A DNA stretch of 64,000 nt from positions 104,867-168,866 of the forward strand of contig CAWEFK010000015.1 of assembly GCA_963808315.1 (NCBI GenBank), read 5' to 3'. Positions 36,686 through 44,144 of the stretch are shown here, in pieces. A program made the translations under genes and the position numbers. Origin of the DNA: Palsa-504 sp963808315. GTDB lineage: Bacteria; Actinomycetota; Actinomycetes; Streptosporangiales; Streptosporangiaceae. The notes beneath the pieces are model-generated. The model was not told where the DNA came from, searched no databases, and saw only the letters and a program-made list of their open reading frames with translations. Positions within the stretch are counted from its first letter, which is position 1, and every line of letters starts with the position of its first letter.

Positions 36686-38398
36686 ATGACGACACAGACG
36701 CCGGGAGAGCACGCCGAGCAGGCCGCCTCGGCGCTGGCCCCCGAGATCGACTTCCTGGCTGACCCCGATGTCGCCGGGCTGGGCCGCTCACTGGCCATGG
36801 TGCTGGGCGGGGCGATGGACAACCCGGCCGCCGTGGGCCAGGCGTGGCTCCGCTACGCGCTGCACCTCGCGGAAATACCCTCGGTCGCGCTGTCGAAATG
36901 GACGGGAACCGCGGCCCCGCCGCCCGTGCCGCTCGATGAGAAGGATCGGCGCTTCGCCGACCGGGCCTGGGCGGAGAACCCGGCCTTCTACGCGCTGCGG
37001 ATGTACCACCAGGCGTTCGCCGGGTTCGTGGACGACCTGGTCACCGCGGCCGGGCTCGAGGGCAGCCAGGAGATGAAGGCACGGCTGCTGACCGGGCTGA
37101 TGATGGACGCGCTGGCCCCGACCAACTTCCTGCTGACCAACCCCGCGGCGCTGAAACGCGCGGTCGAGACCGGCGGCGCGAGCCTGGTGCGGGGGGCCCG
37201 CAACTTCGCCGACGACCTGTTCGACAACAACGGCCGTCCCCGGCAGGTCGACACCAGCACGTTCACCATCGGGAAGAACCTCGCGGCCACCCCGGCCAAG
37301 GTCGTCTACCGCAACGACCTGATGGAACTGCTGCAGTACTCGGCGCAGACGCCGCAGGTGCACGCGGCCCCGCTGCTCTGCAGCCCGCCGTGGATCAACA
37401 AGTACTACGTCATGGACCTCGCGCCGGGGCGGAGCTTCATCGAGTGGGCGGTCCAGCACGAGCGGACCGTGTTCGCGATCAGCTACCGGAACCCTGCGGC
37501 CGGGGATTCCGGGGTCACGATGGATGACTATCTCATCCACGGGCCCAGGCAGGCGCTCGAGGTGATCCAGCAGATCACCAAGGCGGACACCGTGGACATC
37601 GTCGGGTTGTGCCTGGGAGGGGCGCTCACCGCGATAACCGACGCCTACCTCAGCACCACCGGTCACCATGGAATCGGCAATCTCACCCTGCTCAACACGC
37701 TGTTTGACTACTCCGAGCCCGGTGTCCTCGGGGCGTTCACCGACTTGGCGGCGGTCGCCCGGCTCGAGCAGAAGATGGCCAAGGAGGGCCAGCAGCTGTC
37801 CGGGGAGAGTATGGCCGGGACCTTCGACATCCTGCGAGCCAACGACCTGATCTTCAGCTACGTGGTGTCCAACTGGCTGATGGGTCAGGACCCTCCGGTC
37901 TTCGACATCCTGGCCTGGAATGCCGACAGCACGCGCATGCCCGCCGCCATGCACTCGTTCTACCTGCGTAATTTCTACGTGGAGAACCGCCTCGCGGCCG
38001 GCCGGCTGGAGATCGCGGGCCAGGTCGTCAAGCTTCGCGATGTGACCAGGCCCACGTACATCGTCGGGGCCGAGAACGACCACATCGTGCCCTGGAAGTC
38101 CGCCTACGCCTCGACCAGGCTGCTGTCCGGCCCGGTCCGCTACGTGCTGAGCAGCGGCGGCCACATCGCCGGCATCGTCAACCCGCCCGGTCCCAAGGGC
38201 TGGTACCTGGTGGGAGAGAGCCAGCCCGATTCGGCCGACGAATGGCGCGAGCACGCGACCCGGCGGGCCGGCTCCTGGTGGGATGACTGGGCGGTGTGGT
38301 CCGCCGAGCACTCCGGGCCGCTGGTGGACCCGCCGCCGACCGGGAGCGGGACATACCCCGTCCTGGGTGACGGCCCGGGCGACTACGTTCACACCTGA
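36686..38398 (+). CDS. phaC: Polyhydroxyalkanoate synthase, class I
   Basis: This 570-residue protein has the lipase-like box VGLCLGGAL with nucleophile Cys near residue 309, and the Asp and His in VGAENDHIVPWKSAY and SSGGHIAGIVNPP. The N-terminal region includes PTNFLLTNPAALKRAVETGG, the conserved segment of class I synthases. It polymerises (R)-3-hydroxyacyl-CoA on the granule surface. Possible partners in the window are the MaoC hydratase and two phasin-like proteins. I see no reductase or thiolase gene nearby. Confidence 0.95.
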   Translation: MTTQTPGEHAEQAASALAPEIDFLADPDVAGLGRSLAMVLGGAMDNPAAVGQAWLRYALHLAEIPSVALSKWTGTAAPPPVPLDEKDRRFADRAWAENPAFYALRMYHQAFAGFVDDLVTAAGLEGSQEMKARLLTGLMMDALAPTNFLLTNPAALKRAVETGGASLVRGARNFADDLFDNNGRPRQVDTSTFTIGKNLAATPAKVVYRNDLMELLQYSAQTPQVHAAPLLCSPPWINKYYVMDLAPGRSFIEWAVQHERTVFAISYRNPAAGDSGVTMDDYLIHGPRQALEVIQQITKADTVDIVGLCLGGALTAITDAYLSTTGHHGIGNLTLLNTLFDYSEPGVLGAFTDLAAVARLEQKMAKEGQQLSGESMAGTFDILRANDLIFSYVVSNWLMGQDPPVFDILAWNADSTRMPAAMHSFYLRNFYVENRLAAGRLEIAGQVVKLRDVTRPTYIVGAENDHIVPWKSAYASTRLLSGPVRYVLSSGGHIAGIVNPPGPKGWYLVGESQPDSADEWREHATRRAGSWWDDWAVWSAEHSGPLVDPPPTGSGTYPVLGDGPGDYVHT

Positions 38399-38562
38399 GG
38401 TGGCCGGGCCGGATGCCGTAACGATTAACGTCATTTTTCAGGCTCACGCATGGCTGGGCCGCTCGCCCGGTGGCCGACCGTTGACGAGACGATACCAATG
38501 ATCTAGCATAGTGATATCAGATTTTGGTGCGTGGGCCCGGCTTGGCCGGGAGGGAGTGCGCG

Positions 38563-40101
38563 ATGGGAACACCGAAGATCGTATGGCCCAGCCTTATCCT
38601 CGCGGCCGCTGTGGTCCTGGCGGGCTGCAGCAGCACGCCGGCCGGGAGCACGGCGACGAATTCCCAGGCGGCCAAGCCCGCTGGCTCGTGGCTGTACCCG
38701 AACGGCGATCTTGAGAACACGCGGGATGCGGCGGCCGCCACTATCTCCTCCGCCAACGTGGCCGGCCTGCAGCAGGCCTGGACCTTCAAGCTGCCCTCGT
38801 CATTGGTAACGTCCGGGCCGGGCTTCGGCTCGCTGGCGGCGACGCCGATCGTGGCCAATGGCGTCGTCTACCTGCAGGATCTCGGTAACAACGTGTATGC
38901 GCTTGCACTGGCCACCGGGAAGCTGAAGTGGGAGTACCGGGTCAGCTCCAAGATAGTCACGGGGGGGCCGAACGGCGTCGCGCTCGCGGGCGGTGTCGTG
39001 TACGGCGACACGACGAGCACCGTGTTCGCGCTCAGCGCCGCCACCGGCAAAACCATCTGGGTCGACCAGGATCTGCTCGGCAGCAGTCAGGGCACGTTCG
39101 GCATCCAGCCGCTGGTCGCAAACGGCCGCGTCTACCTGGCCAGTTCCATCGGAACCGGGCCCACCGGCGGGATCCTGCTGGCCCTGAACGCCGCCACCGG
39201 CAAGCTGGTCTGGACATTCAACACGGTCGTCCCCAGCAATGGCGCGGAGACGCCTTACGGCTCAGGCGGCGCCTGGGAAACCCCGCTGCCCGGCAGCGAC
39301 GGCTCGGTGACCTTCGGCACCGGCAACCCCTATCAGTCGGCCGCCGAGGCGATCGCCCACCCCTCGCCCTGGCTCTACACCGACAGCGTGGTGAATCTCG
39401 ATGCCGCCACGGGCAAGTTGCGCTGGTACTACCAGGGCGTGGCCAACGACTTCATGGACCACGACCTGCAGACCTCGCCGATGGCCGCGACCATCAACGG
39501 ACAGCCTGCGGTCATCGGCTCGGGCAAGGTGGGCGTGGTCTACGCGATGAACGCCAGCACCGGCAAGCTGATCTGGAAGACCCCGGTCGGCGAGCACAGC
39601 ACATCGGACAACTACCCGCTCGAGGCGATGGAGCACAAGCTCACCCTGACGGCCCCGTACACGATCCTTCCCGGCTCGCTGGGAGGCGTGCTGTCCAGCC
39701 CGGCCCTGGCGGGCAATACCGTGTACGTGGCCGCGGTCGACCAGCGGTTCAGTCTCGCCAAGATGAGCTTGCCGCTGGGCGCCCCGGACGGCACCGGCAG
39801 CGGCGAGATAGTGGCCCTCAACCTCACCACCGGCAAGGTCGAGTGGGACACCAAGGTGCCGGCCTACCCGCTGGGCGCCGCCACAGTCTCCAACGACCTC
39901 GTCTTCACCACCCTGTACACGGGCGTCCTGATCGCCCTCGACCGCGCCACCGGCGCCGTCGTCTACCAGCGCAAGCTGCCCACGTCCGCCAACGCGCCCA
40001 TCGCCATCGCCGGAAACTCCATCCTCGTCCCCGCGGGCGGGCCTAACCTTTTCGGGCCCAAGGGTGGCTCACCTCAGCTGGTGGTCTACACGGTTCGCTG
40101 A
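38563..40101 (+). CDS. PQQ-type beta-propeller lipoprotein
   Basis: The 512-residue product has a lipoprotein signal (LILAAAVVLAGCSSTPAGS) with cleavage before Cys near residue 23. At least seven propeller repeats end in motifs such as ATGKLKWEY, ATGKTIWVD, ATGKLVWTF, ATGKLRWYY and STGKLIWKT. This resembles the catalytic propeller of quinoprotein alcohol dehydrogenases or PQQ-binding-like scaffolds. I did not identify the disulfide ring or the catalytic Asp pair of true dehydrogenases, so it may be a binding or scaffold protein at the outer membrane face. Confidence 0.85.
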   Translation: MGTPKIVWPSLILAAAVVLAGCSSTPAGSTATNSQAAKPAGSWLYPNGDLENTRDAAAATISSANVAGLQQAWTFKLPSSLVTSGPGFGSLAATPIVANGVVYLQDLGNNVYALALATGKLKWEYRVSSKIVTGGPNGVALAGGVVYGDTTSTVFALSAATGKTIWVDQDLLGSSQGTFGIQPLVANGRVYLASSIGTGPTGGILLALNAATGKLVWTFNTVVPSNGAETPYGSGGAWETPLPGSDGSVTFGTGNPYQSAAEAIAHPSPWLYTDSVVNLDAATGKLRWYYQGVANDFMDHDLQTSPMAATINGQPAVIGSGKVGVVYAMNASTGKLIWKTPVGEHSTSDNYPLEAMEHKLTLTAPYTILPGSLGGVLSSPALAGNTVYVAAVDQRFSLAKMSLPLGAPDGTGSGEIVALNLTTGKVEWDTKVPAYPLGAATVSNDLVFTTLYTGVLIALDRATGAVVYQRKLPTSANAPIAIAGNSILVPAGGPNLFGPKGGSPQLVVYTVR

Positions 40102-40564
40102 CTGGCCGCCGTGGCACTCCGGGGGCGCGGGCCCGCCGGGTGCCATCCGGCGGACGACGATGCCGAGCAGGCGATCGGCGCAGAAGTAGCCAGCCTGCCG
40201 CGAATCGTAGCTGACAGGACGATTGTCACCGAGGACGACGAACTTCCCTCCGGGCACCAACCGCTCACCTGGATCTGCTGGCGCAGGCAGCCACGCCGCG
40301 GGCCGGAGATCCCCGGGCACGGCGACGACCCGCTTGATCAGCCACCGGCGCTGCGGGCAGGCCGGTCCGGCCGGGATCCTCGGCCACAATCACCTGCCCC
40401 CGCCGGAGCTGCCCGATACCCGTTCTGCGGACAAGCACCCGGTCGCCTTCGTGCAGCGTCGGCTGCATGCTCGAGCCCTCTACCGTGACCACCGCGTAAC
40501 GGCGTCGCAGGATCACGATGACGGCCAGGCCGGCCGCGGTCAGCCCGATCCGATAGCGCCACAT
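40069..40564 (-). CDS. Type I (S26) signal peptidase of the peptide cluster, frameshifted near 40372
   Basis: One N-terminal membrane segment (IGLTAAGLAVIVILRR) is followed by VEGSSMQPTLHEGDRVLV with the catalytic Ser. In the next frame come RRWLIKRVVAVPGD with the catalytic Lys and FVVLGDNRPVSYDSRQAGYF (box E). All S26 boxes are present, but a single-base slip near 40372 separates the halves. Its ATG overlaps the MauE stop (TGATG). It is last in the peptide operon and its end overlaps the convergent propeller gene by about 33 bases. Its likely role is removing the precursor leader after export. Confidence 0.85.
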
Positions 40565-41178
40565 CAGCGTGCCCCGCGGCCAGCCCGGGCGGCGTGGCGT
40601 GCCTGGGCGGGCGGTACCGGCCCGAACAGGTCGGCCAGGTCGTCCGCGCGGATGAACAGGAGCGCGGCCACCCCGCCGGCCACGGCCGCGACTACGCTCC
40701 CGGACACCGTGGGCGGGCGGCTCAGCGGGCAAGCGGCCAGCCCGCAGATCTCGGCCGCCAGCAACCCGATGTTCCGGCTCAGGTGCACCCAGCCCAGCGG
40801 CCGGGCGGACCGGCTGCCGAAGCAGGCGCAGTGAGCCTTGGTGCCGCTCCGCATGATCGCCGCGATGCCGGCCGCCAGGACCAGGGTCAGCAGCGCGGCG
40901 ACGGCCTGCGCGAGTTCGGCGAAGAGGGCGGCCTCGCGGGTGGGCGCGGCGCCCGCGGCGATGGTCGCGGCCGCCGCGATCAGCCCGGCCGCGACCAGGG
41001 CCTCGGCGCTGACCAGAGCGGCAGCGACGGCGGGCAGCAGCCACCTGGGGACCAGCACGGTCTCACCCAGGCCGATCCGGAACGACCGGTAAGCCTGGCG
41101 CCCGCGCAGCTTGGCCGCCGCGGACGCGGCGAAGACGAAGCCAGCCAGGCAGAGTGTGCCGATAACGAGCTCACCCAT
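40564..41178 (-). CDS. MauE/DoxX-like redox membrane protein
   Basis: The 204-residue membrane protein has about four to five hydrophobic helices and TKAHCACFGSRSARPLGWVH near residue 120, the C-x-C-F-G motif of MauE-type proteins. MauE helps form disulfides in the methylamine dehydrogenase small subunit in Paracoccus. The start overlaps the ABC transporter stop by eight bases. No methylamine dehydrogenase genes are present, so its substrate here is presumably the Cys-rich peptide. Confidence 0.87.
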   Translation of the reverse strand: MGELVIGTLCLAGFVFAASAAAKLRGRQAYRSFRIGLGETVLVPRWLLPAVAAALVSAEALVAAGLIAAAATIAAGAAPTREAALFAELAQAVAALLTLVLAAGIAAIMRSGTKAHCACFGSRSARPLGWVHLSRNIGLLAAEICGLAACPLSRPPTVSGSVVAAVAGGVAALLFIRADDLADLFGPVPPAQARHAARAGRGAR

Positions 41179-43021
41179 CGCCGGCGCCCGCCACCGCGAG
41201 GCTCTCCGCGCCGACGTCGGCGAAGCCGCGCGCCTGGAGCGAGAACAATCGCGCGTACGTGCCGGCCCGGGCCATCAGGGCAGCGTGACTCCCCTGTTCG
41301 GCCAGCATGCCGTCGACGAGGACGAGGATGCGGTCGGCGTCGCGTATCGCGTTGAGCCGGTGCGAGATGAGCACCGTGGTGTAGCCGTCGCGCCGCGCGT
41401 GCAGCCGGGTGTGAATCTCGTGCTCGGCTTCGGCGTCCAGGCCTGAGCTCGGCTCATCCAGGATCATCAGATCCCGGCCGCCGCGCAGCAGCGCCCGGGC
41501 CAGCGCGATCCGCTGCCACTGTCCGCCGGACAGGAACACGCCGGTCTGCGGGTCTGCCTTGTCGGCCAGGTCGAAGTAGCTGCGGGTGAGCAGCGTGTCG
41601 TAGCCCTTGGGCAACGTGGTCAGAACCTGGTGCAGCCCGGCCTGGCGGGCGGCGTCCGTGACCGCCTCGTCCCGCCGGGACAGGCTCAGGTCACCGACCG
41701 CGATGTTCTCCCTGGCCGTGAGGTCGTAGCTCATGTAATCCTGAAACACCGTGCTGATCCGGTCCCGGAGCCCGGCCAGGTCGAGGTCACGCAGGTCAAC
41801 GCCGTCCCACCGGATCCGGCCCCGGTCCGGATCGTAGAACCGGCACAAGAGCTTGACCAGCGTGCTCTTGCCTGCACCGTTGCGTCCCACCAGCGCCACC
41901 GTCTGACCGGACGGCACGACGAAGCTGACCCCGCGCAGCACCCAGGGCCGGTCGGGGCCGTAGCGGAACCACACATCCTCGAACTCGATTCCGTGCTGCA
42001 GCGGCGGCGCAGGCACCGGCTCGGCAGACAGCGGAAGGTCCGGGGTGCCGTGCACGATGTCCTGGTAAGAGCCGAACGTGAGCGCCGTCTGGAAGGTCAT
42101 CGCGGTACTGGTGATGATCGCGTTGAGCGAGGTGGCCACGGCCGCGAGGCTGGCGATGAAGATCGACACATCGCCGATCGTCATCCGGCCCCTGGCGGCG
42201 GCGGAGACCGCCCACCACAGGCCGGCCCCGGCGACCAGCGCGCTGAGCATCGCGAGCAGGCTGTAGACCATTGCCTGCCGCCGGTCGGCGGCCTGGTTGG
42301 CGTGCTGGATGGTCCCCAGTTCACCGAGCATCCGCTGCCGGAAGAACGGGCCCAGGCCGAACAGCCGGATTTCCTTGGCCGCCGCGGAGGTCGAAAGCAG
42401 GCTCGCATAGAAGTACTGGCGTCGTTCTGACTGACTGAGCCCGGTGAACATCGCCGCACGCTGGCGGGCGATGCCGAACTCGGCGAAGATACCGGGAATC
42501 GTCGCCGCCATCACGATCAGCGCCATCACCGGGTTGAGCACGAACAGCACGGCCAGGAAGCCGGACAGGGTCAGCGCCGACTGGACGGCGCCGGTCATGC
42601 CGGTGAAAATCTGGCCAGGCCCAGACATGCCAGCTCGCTGGGCCGTGTTGAGCCGGTCGAGATAGCCCGGGTCCTCGAGGTTGCGCAGCCCGGGCAGCCG
42701 GCCCACCGCCGTGAACAGTTCCACGGTGACATGCCGCTCGATGGCCCGTCCGGACTGCGCGGCCAGGTACTGGCCCAGGTAGGGGATCACCGCCTGCAGG
42801 CCGCCGGCGACCGCGAGCACGACCACCAGGGTCAGCAGGCCCGATTGAGATCCGCTGCCGGTGAGCGAGTCGAGGACCGCCCGCATCAGCCAGGCCGCGA
42901 GCACCGGCGCCAGCCCAGTTAGCACGGCTATCAGCACCTGACCGAGGAACGTTCCCCGCTGCGTGCGCCACGGCAGCGTTACCGCGGCGCGCAGCGAAGC
43001 GGCGGTGCCGCTAGCTCGCAT
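41171..43021 (-). CDS. ABC exporter, fused membrane and ATPase domains
   Basis: This 616-residue type I exporter half has about six helices in residues 15-310 and an ATPase with Walker A ALVGRNGAGKSTLVKL, signature FLSGGQWQRIALARALL and Walker B LMILDEPSSGLDAEAE. There is no N-terminal C39 peptidase domain, so leader removal must be done by another protein, presumably the signal peptidase in the same operon. ATG at 43021 overlaps the TlpA gene end by eleven bases. It probably acts as a homodimer exporting the Cys-rich peptide. Confidence 0.88.
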   Translation of the reverse strand: MRASGTAASLRAAVTLPWRTQRGTFLGQVLIAVLTGLAPVLAAWLMRAVLDSLTGSGSQSGLLTLVVVLAVAGGLQAVIPYLGQYLAAQSGRAIERHVTVELFTAVGRLPGLRNLEDPGYLDRLNTAQRAGMSGPGQIFTGMTGAVQSALTLSGFLAVLFVLNPVMALIVMAATIPGIFAEFGIARQRAAMFTGLSQSERRQYFYASLLSTSAAAKEIRLFGLGPFFRQRMLGELGTIQHANQAADRRQAMVYSLLAMLSALVAGAGLWWAVSAAARGRMTIGDVSIFIASLAAVATSLNAIITSTAMTFQTALTFGSYQDIVHGTPDLPLSAEPVPAPPLQHGIEFEDVWFRYGPDRPWVLRGVSFVVPSGQTVALVGRNGAGKSTLVKLLCRFYDPDRGRIRWDGVDLRDLDLAGLRDRISTVFQDYMSYDLTARENIAVGDLSLSRRDEAVTDAARQAGLHQVLTTLPKGYDTLLTRSYFDLADKADPQTGVFLSGGQWQRIALARALLRGGRDLMILDEPSSGLDAEAEHEIHTRLHARRDGYTTVLISHRLNAIRDADRILVLVDGMLAEQGSHAALMARAGTYARLFSLQARGFADVGAESLAVAGAGDG

Positions 43022-43562
43022 GGACGGACAGCGGCTGCGGCGCGGGCAGCATCGCGGGATCGTATCCGGTCGCCGCCACCGCGCCGGCCGCGTCGAGCAG
43101 GCAGAACGCCGGGTAGCCGCCCAGCTGGAACGCCTCGCCGACGTCGCCGCCGTCTGGCTCGACATAGACCTCGGCGACCTCGGTGAGCCGGTCGAGGTAC
43201 GGGGGCAGCTCACCTTCGTCGTGCTGGACGACGGCCAGCACGCTGTCCCGCTCGATGTGGTGGCGGCCGACGTAATCGGCGAACGGGGGCACTTGTACCG
43301 GGCAGGACGAGCAGGACGAGGAGAAGAAGGCGACGACTCGCAGCCGGCTCCGTTCGGTCACCCGCTCGCCACTCGTCGCGGTCAGCGCGAACGGCGCGGG
43401 CGAGTCGCCTTCCGCGACGCCGATCACCGGGGGCGTCTGCCCACCGCTCTCGGTCAGCAGGCGGCCGTGCTCGCGCAGCCTGCGGATCACGCCGAACGTC
43501 AGGAGCAGGTCAAGCAGGCACAGTGCGCCGACAATGGCGACCGCGGCGATCAAGATAGGCAT
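43011..43562 (-). CDS. TlpA/MauD-like membrane thioredoxin
   Basis: This 183-residue protein has one N-terminal membrane helix (MPILIAAVAIVGALCLLDLL) and a thioredoxin-like domain with VAFFSSSCSSCPVQVPPFAD carrying the C-x-x-C active site near residue 95. It ends in the cis-Pro region GGYPAFCLLDAAG. MauD and TlpA proteins pass electrons for disulfide exchange outside the membrane. It is the first gene after the precursor peptide, downstream of a hairpin, and overlaps the exporter gene. Confidence 0.87.
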   Translation of the reverse strand: MPILIAAVAIVGALCLLDLLLTFGVIRRLREHGRLLTESGGQTPPVIGVAEGDSPAPFALTATSGERVTERSRLRVVAFFSSSCSSCPVQVPPFADYVGRHHIERDSVLAVVQHDEGELPPYLDRLTEVAEVYVEPDGGDVGEAFQLGGYPAFCLLDAAGAVAATGYDPAMLPAPQPLSVHAS

Positions 43563-43591
43563 GCTCACTCCAGGAGTTATCGAGCCTGGCC

Positions 43592-43622
43592 GCCGTGGCC
43601 CGGGTAGGGACCGGGCCACGGC
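43592..43622 (-). terminator. Hairpin between precursor peptide gene and processing genes
   Basis: Arms GCCGTGGCCCGG and CCGGGCCACGGC flank a 7-base loop, 7 bases after the peptide stop codon and 30 before the TlpA start. No T-run follows. It probably acts as a partial terminator or RNA stabiliser so that the peptide is made in excess over its machinery. Confidence 0.65.
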
Positions 43623-43628
43623 AGTTCC

Positions 43629-43871
43629 TTAGGTCGCCGGTTTGCACCCAATGCCAGAGTTGTAGCAAGGGCCGCATGTGACGGTTTGGCATTCGCAGCC
43701 CGAGCGGGAGCATCTCTTTATGTACTGGGCATGGTTTCCGGAGGACTGCTTGACGCACTTGCACCCCGAAGTCGTCGTCCATGAGGGCGGGCACGTGATG
43801 CAGGCCCCCGCGGTGACGTGCGGAACTACCACGCTCAGCAGGCGGTCAGCAGCCTTGGTCAGAAGTTGCAT
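43629..43871 (-). CDS. Cys-rich precursor peptide
   Basis: The 80-residue product has a leader of about 23 residues (MQLLTKAADRLLSVVVPHVT then AGA). The following 57-residue region has ten Cys, Gly and Ser, with CITC, GCKC, GCEC and CGPC pairs. The Ala-Gly-Ala just before the first Cys suits signal peptidase I. A perfect GGAGGTGA ribosome site (43878-43885) lies 6 bases before the ATG, the best in the window. TlpA, exporter, MauE and signal peptidase genes follow on the same strand. I know no named family. A secreted disulfide-rich peptide with five possible disulfides is inferred; a lipoprotein is less likely because the lipobox lacks a hydrophobic residue at -3. Confidence 0.8.
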   Translation of the reverse strand: MQLLTKAADRLLSVVVPHVTAGACITCPPSWTTTSGCKCVKQSSGNHAQYIKRCSRSGCECQTVTCGPCYNSGIGCKPAT

Positions 43872-44144
43872 GTCGATTCACCTCCTCTCGCGGTCGTGGT
43901 GGAGCGGATATCACGCGCAAGGCCAGCGATCGGCGATGGCGATGCCCGCATACCGATGCCTGATAAGACCTCGGCTTTTCATGCGGCGCATATGTTCACT
44001 GTTGCCTTCCGGCCGGCCCATCACCAGGAAGTTGACCGGTACCTGACCGGAAGTTGGACGGTTCGCGCGGTCGCCGGATTGTCCCTTTTGTTACGAGAAC
44101 GGAACCTTCGCCGTGACCCGCGCGGCCAGAGTCCCTGGTAGGAA
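43872..44144. promoter_or_regulatory. Divergent control region of the peptide cluster
   Basis: GGAAGTTG occurs at 44027-44034 and 44049-44056, a 22-base period. GGAACCTTCG-N2-GTGAC begins at 44101, exactly 44 bases before the regulator start. The same sequence starts 44 bases before the hydratase start at 46543. The region contains no gene. Confidence 0.5.

Noticed and set aside
36788..38434. A 548-codon minus-strand frame opposite phaC
   Set aside because: It is antisense to a clear PHA synthase with catalytic motifs and has no recognisable domain.
43803..43871. Reading the Cys-rich peptide as a lipoprotein
   Set aside because: The residue at -3 of the first Cys is Ala, not Leu, Val or Ile. 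The Ala-Gly-Ala before Cys and the signal peptidase I gene in the operon suit ordinary leader cleavage better.
43678..44141. Plus-strand frames of 107-122 codons over the peptide gene
   Set aside because: They run antisense to the peptide gene and through its control region, with no ribosome site or family.
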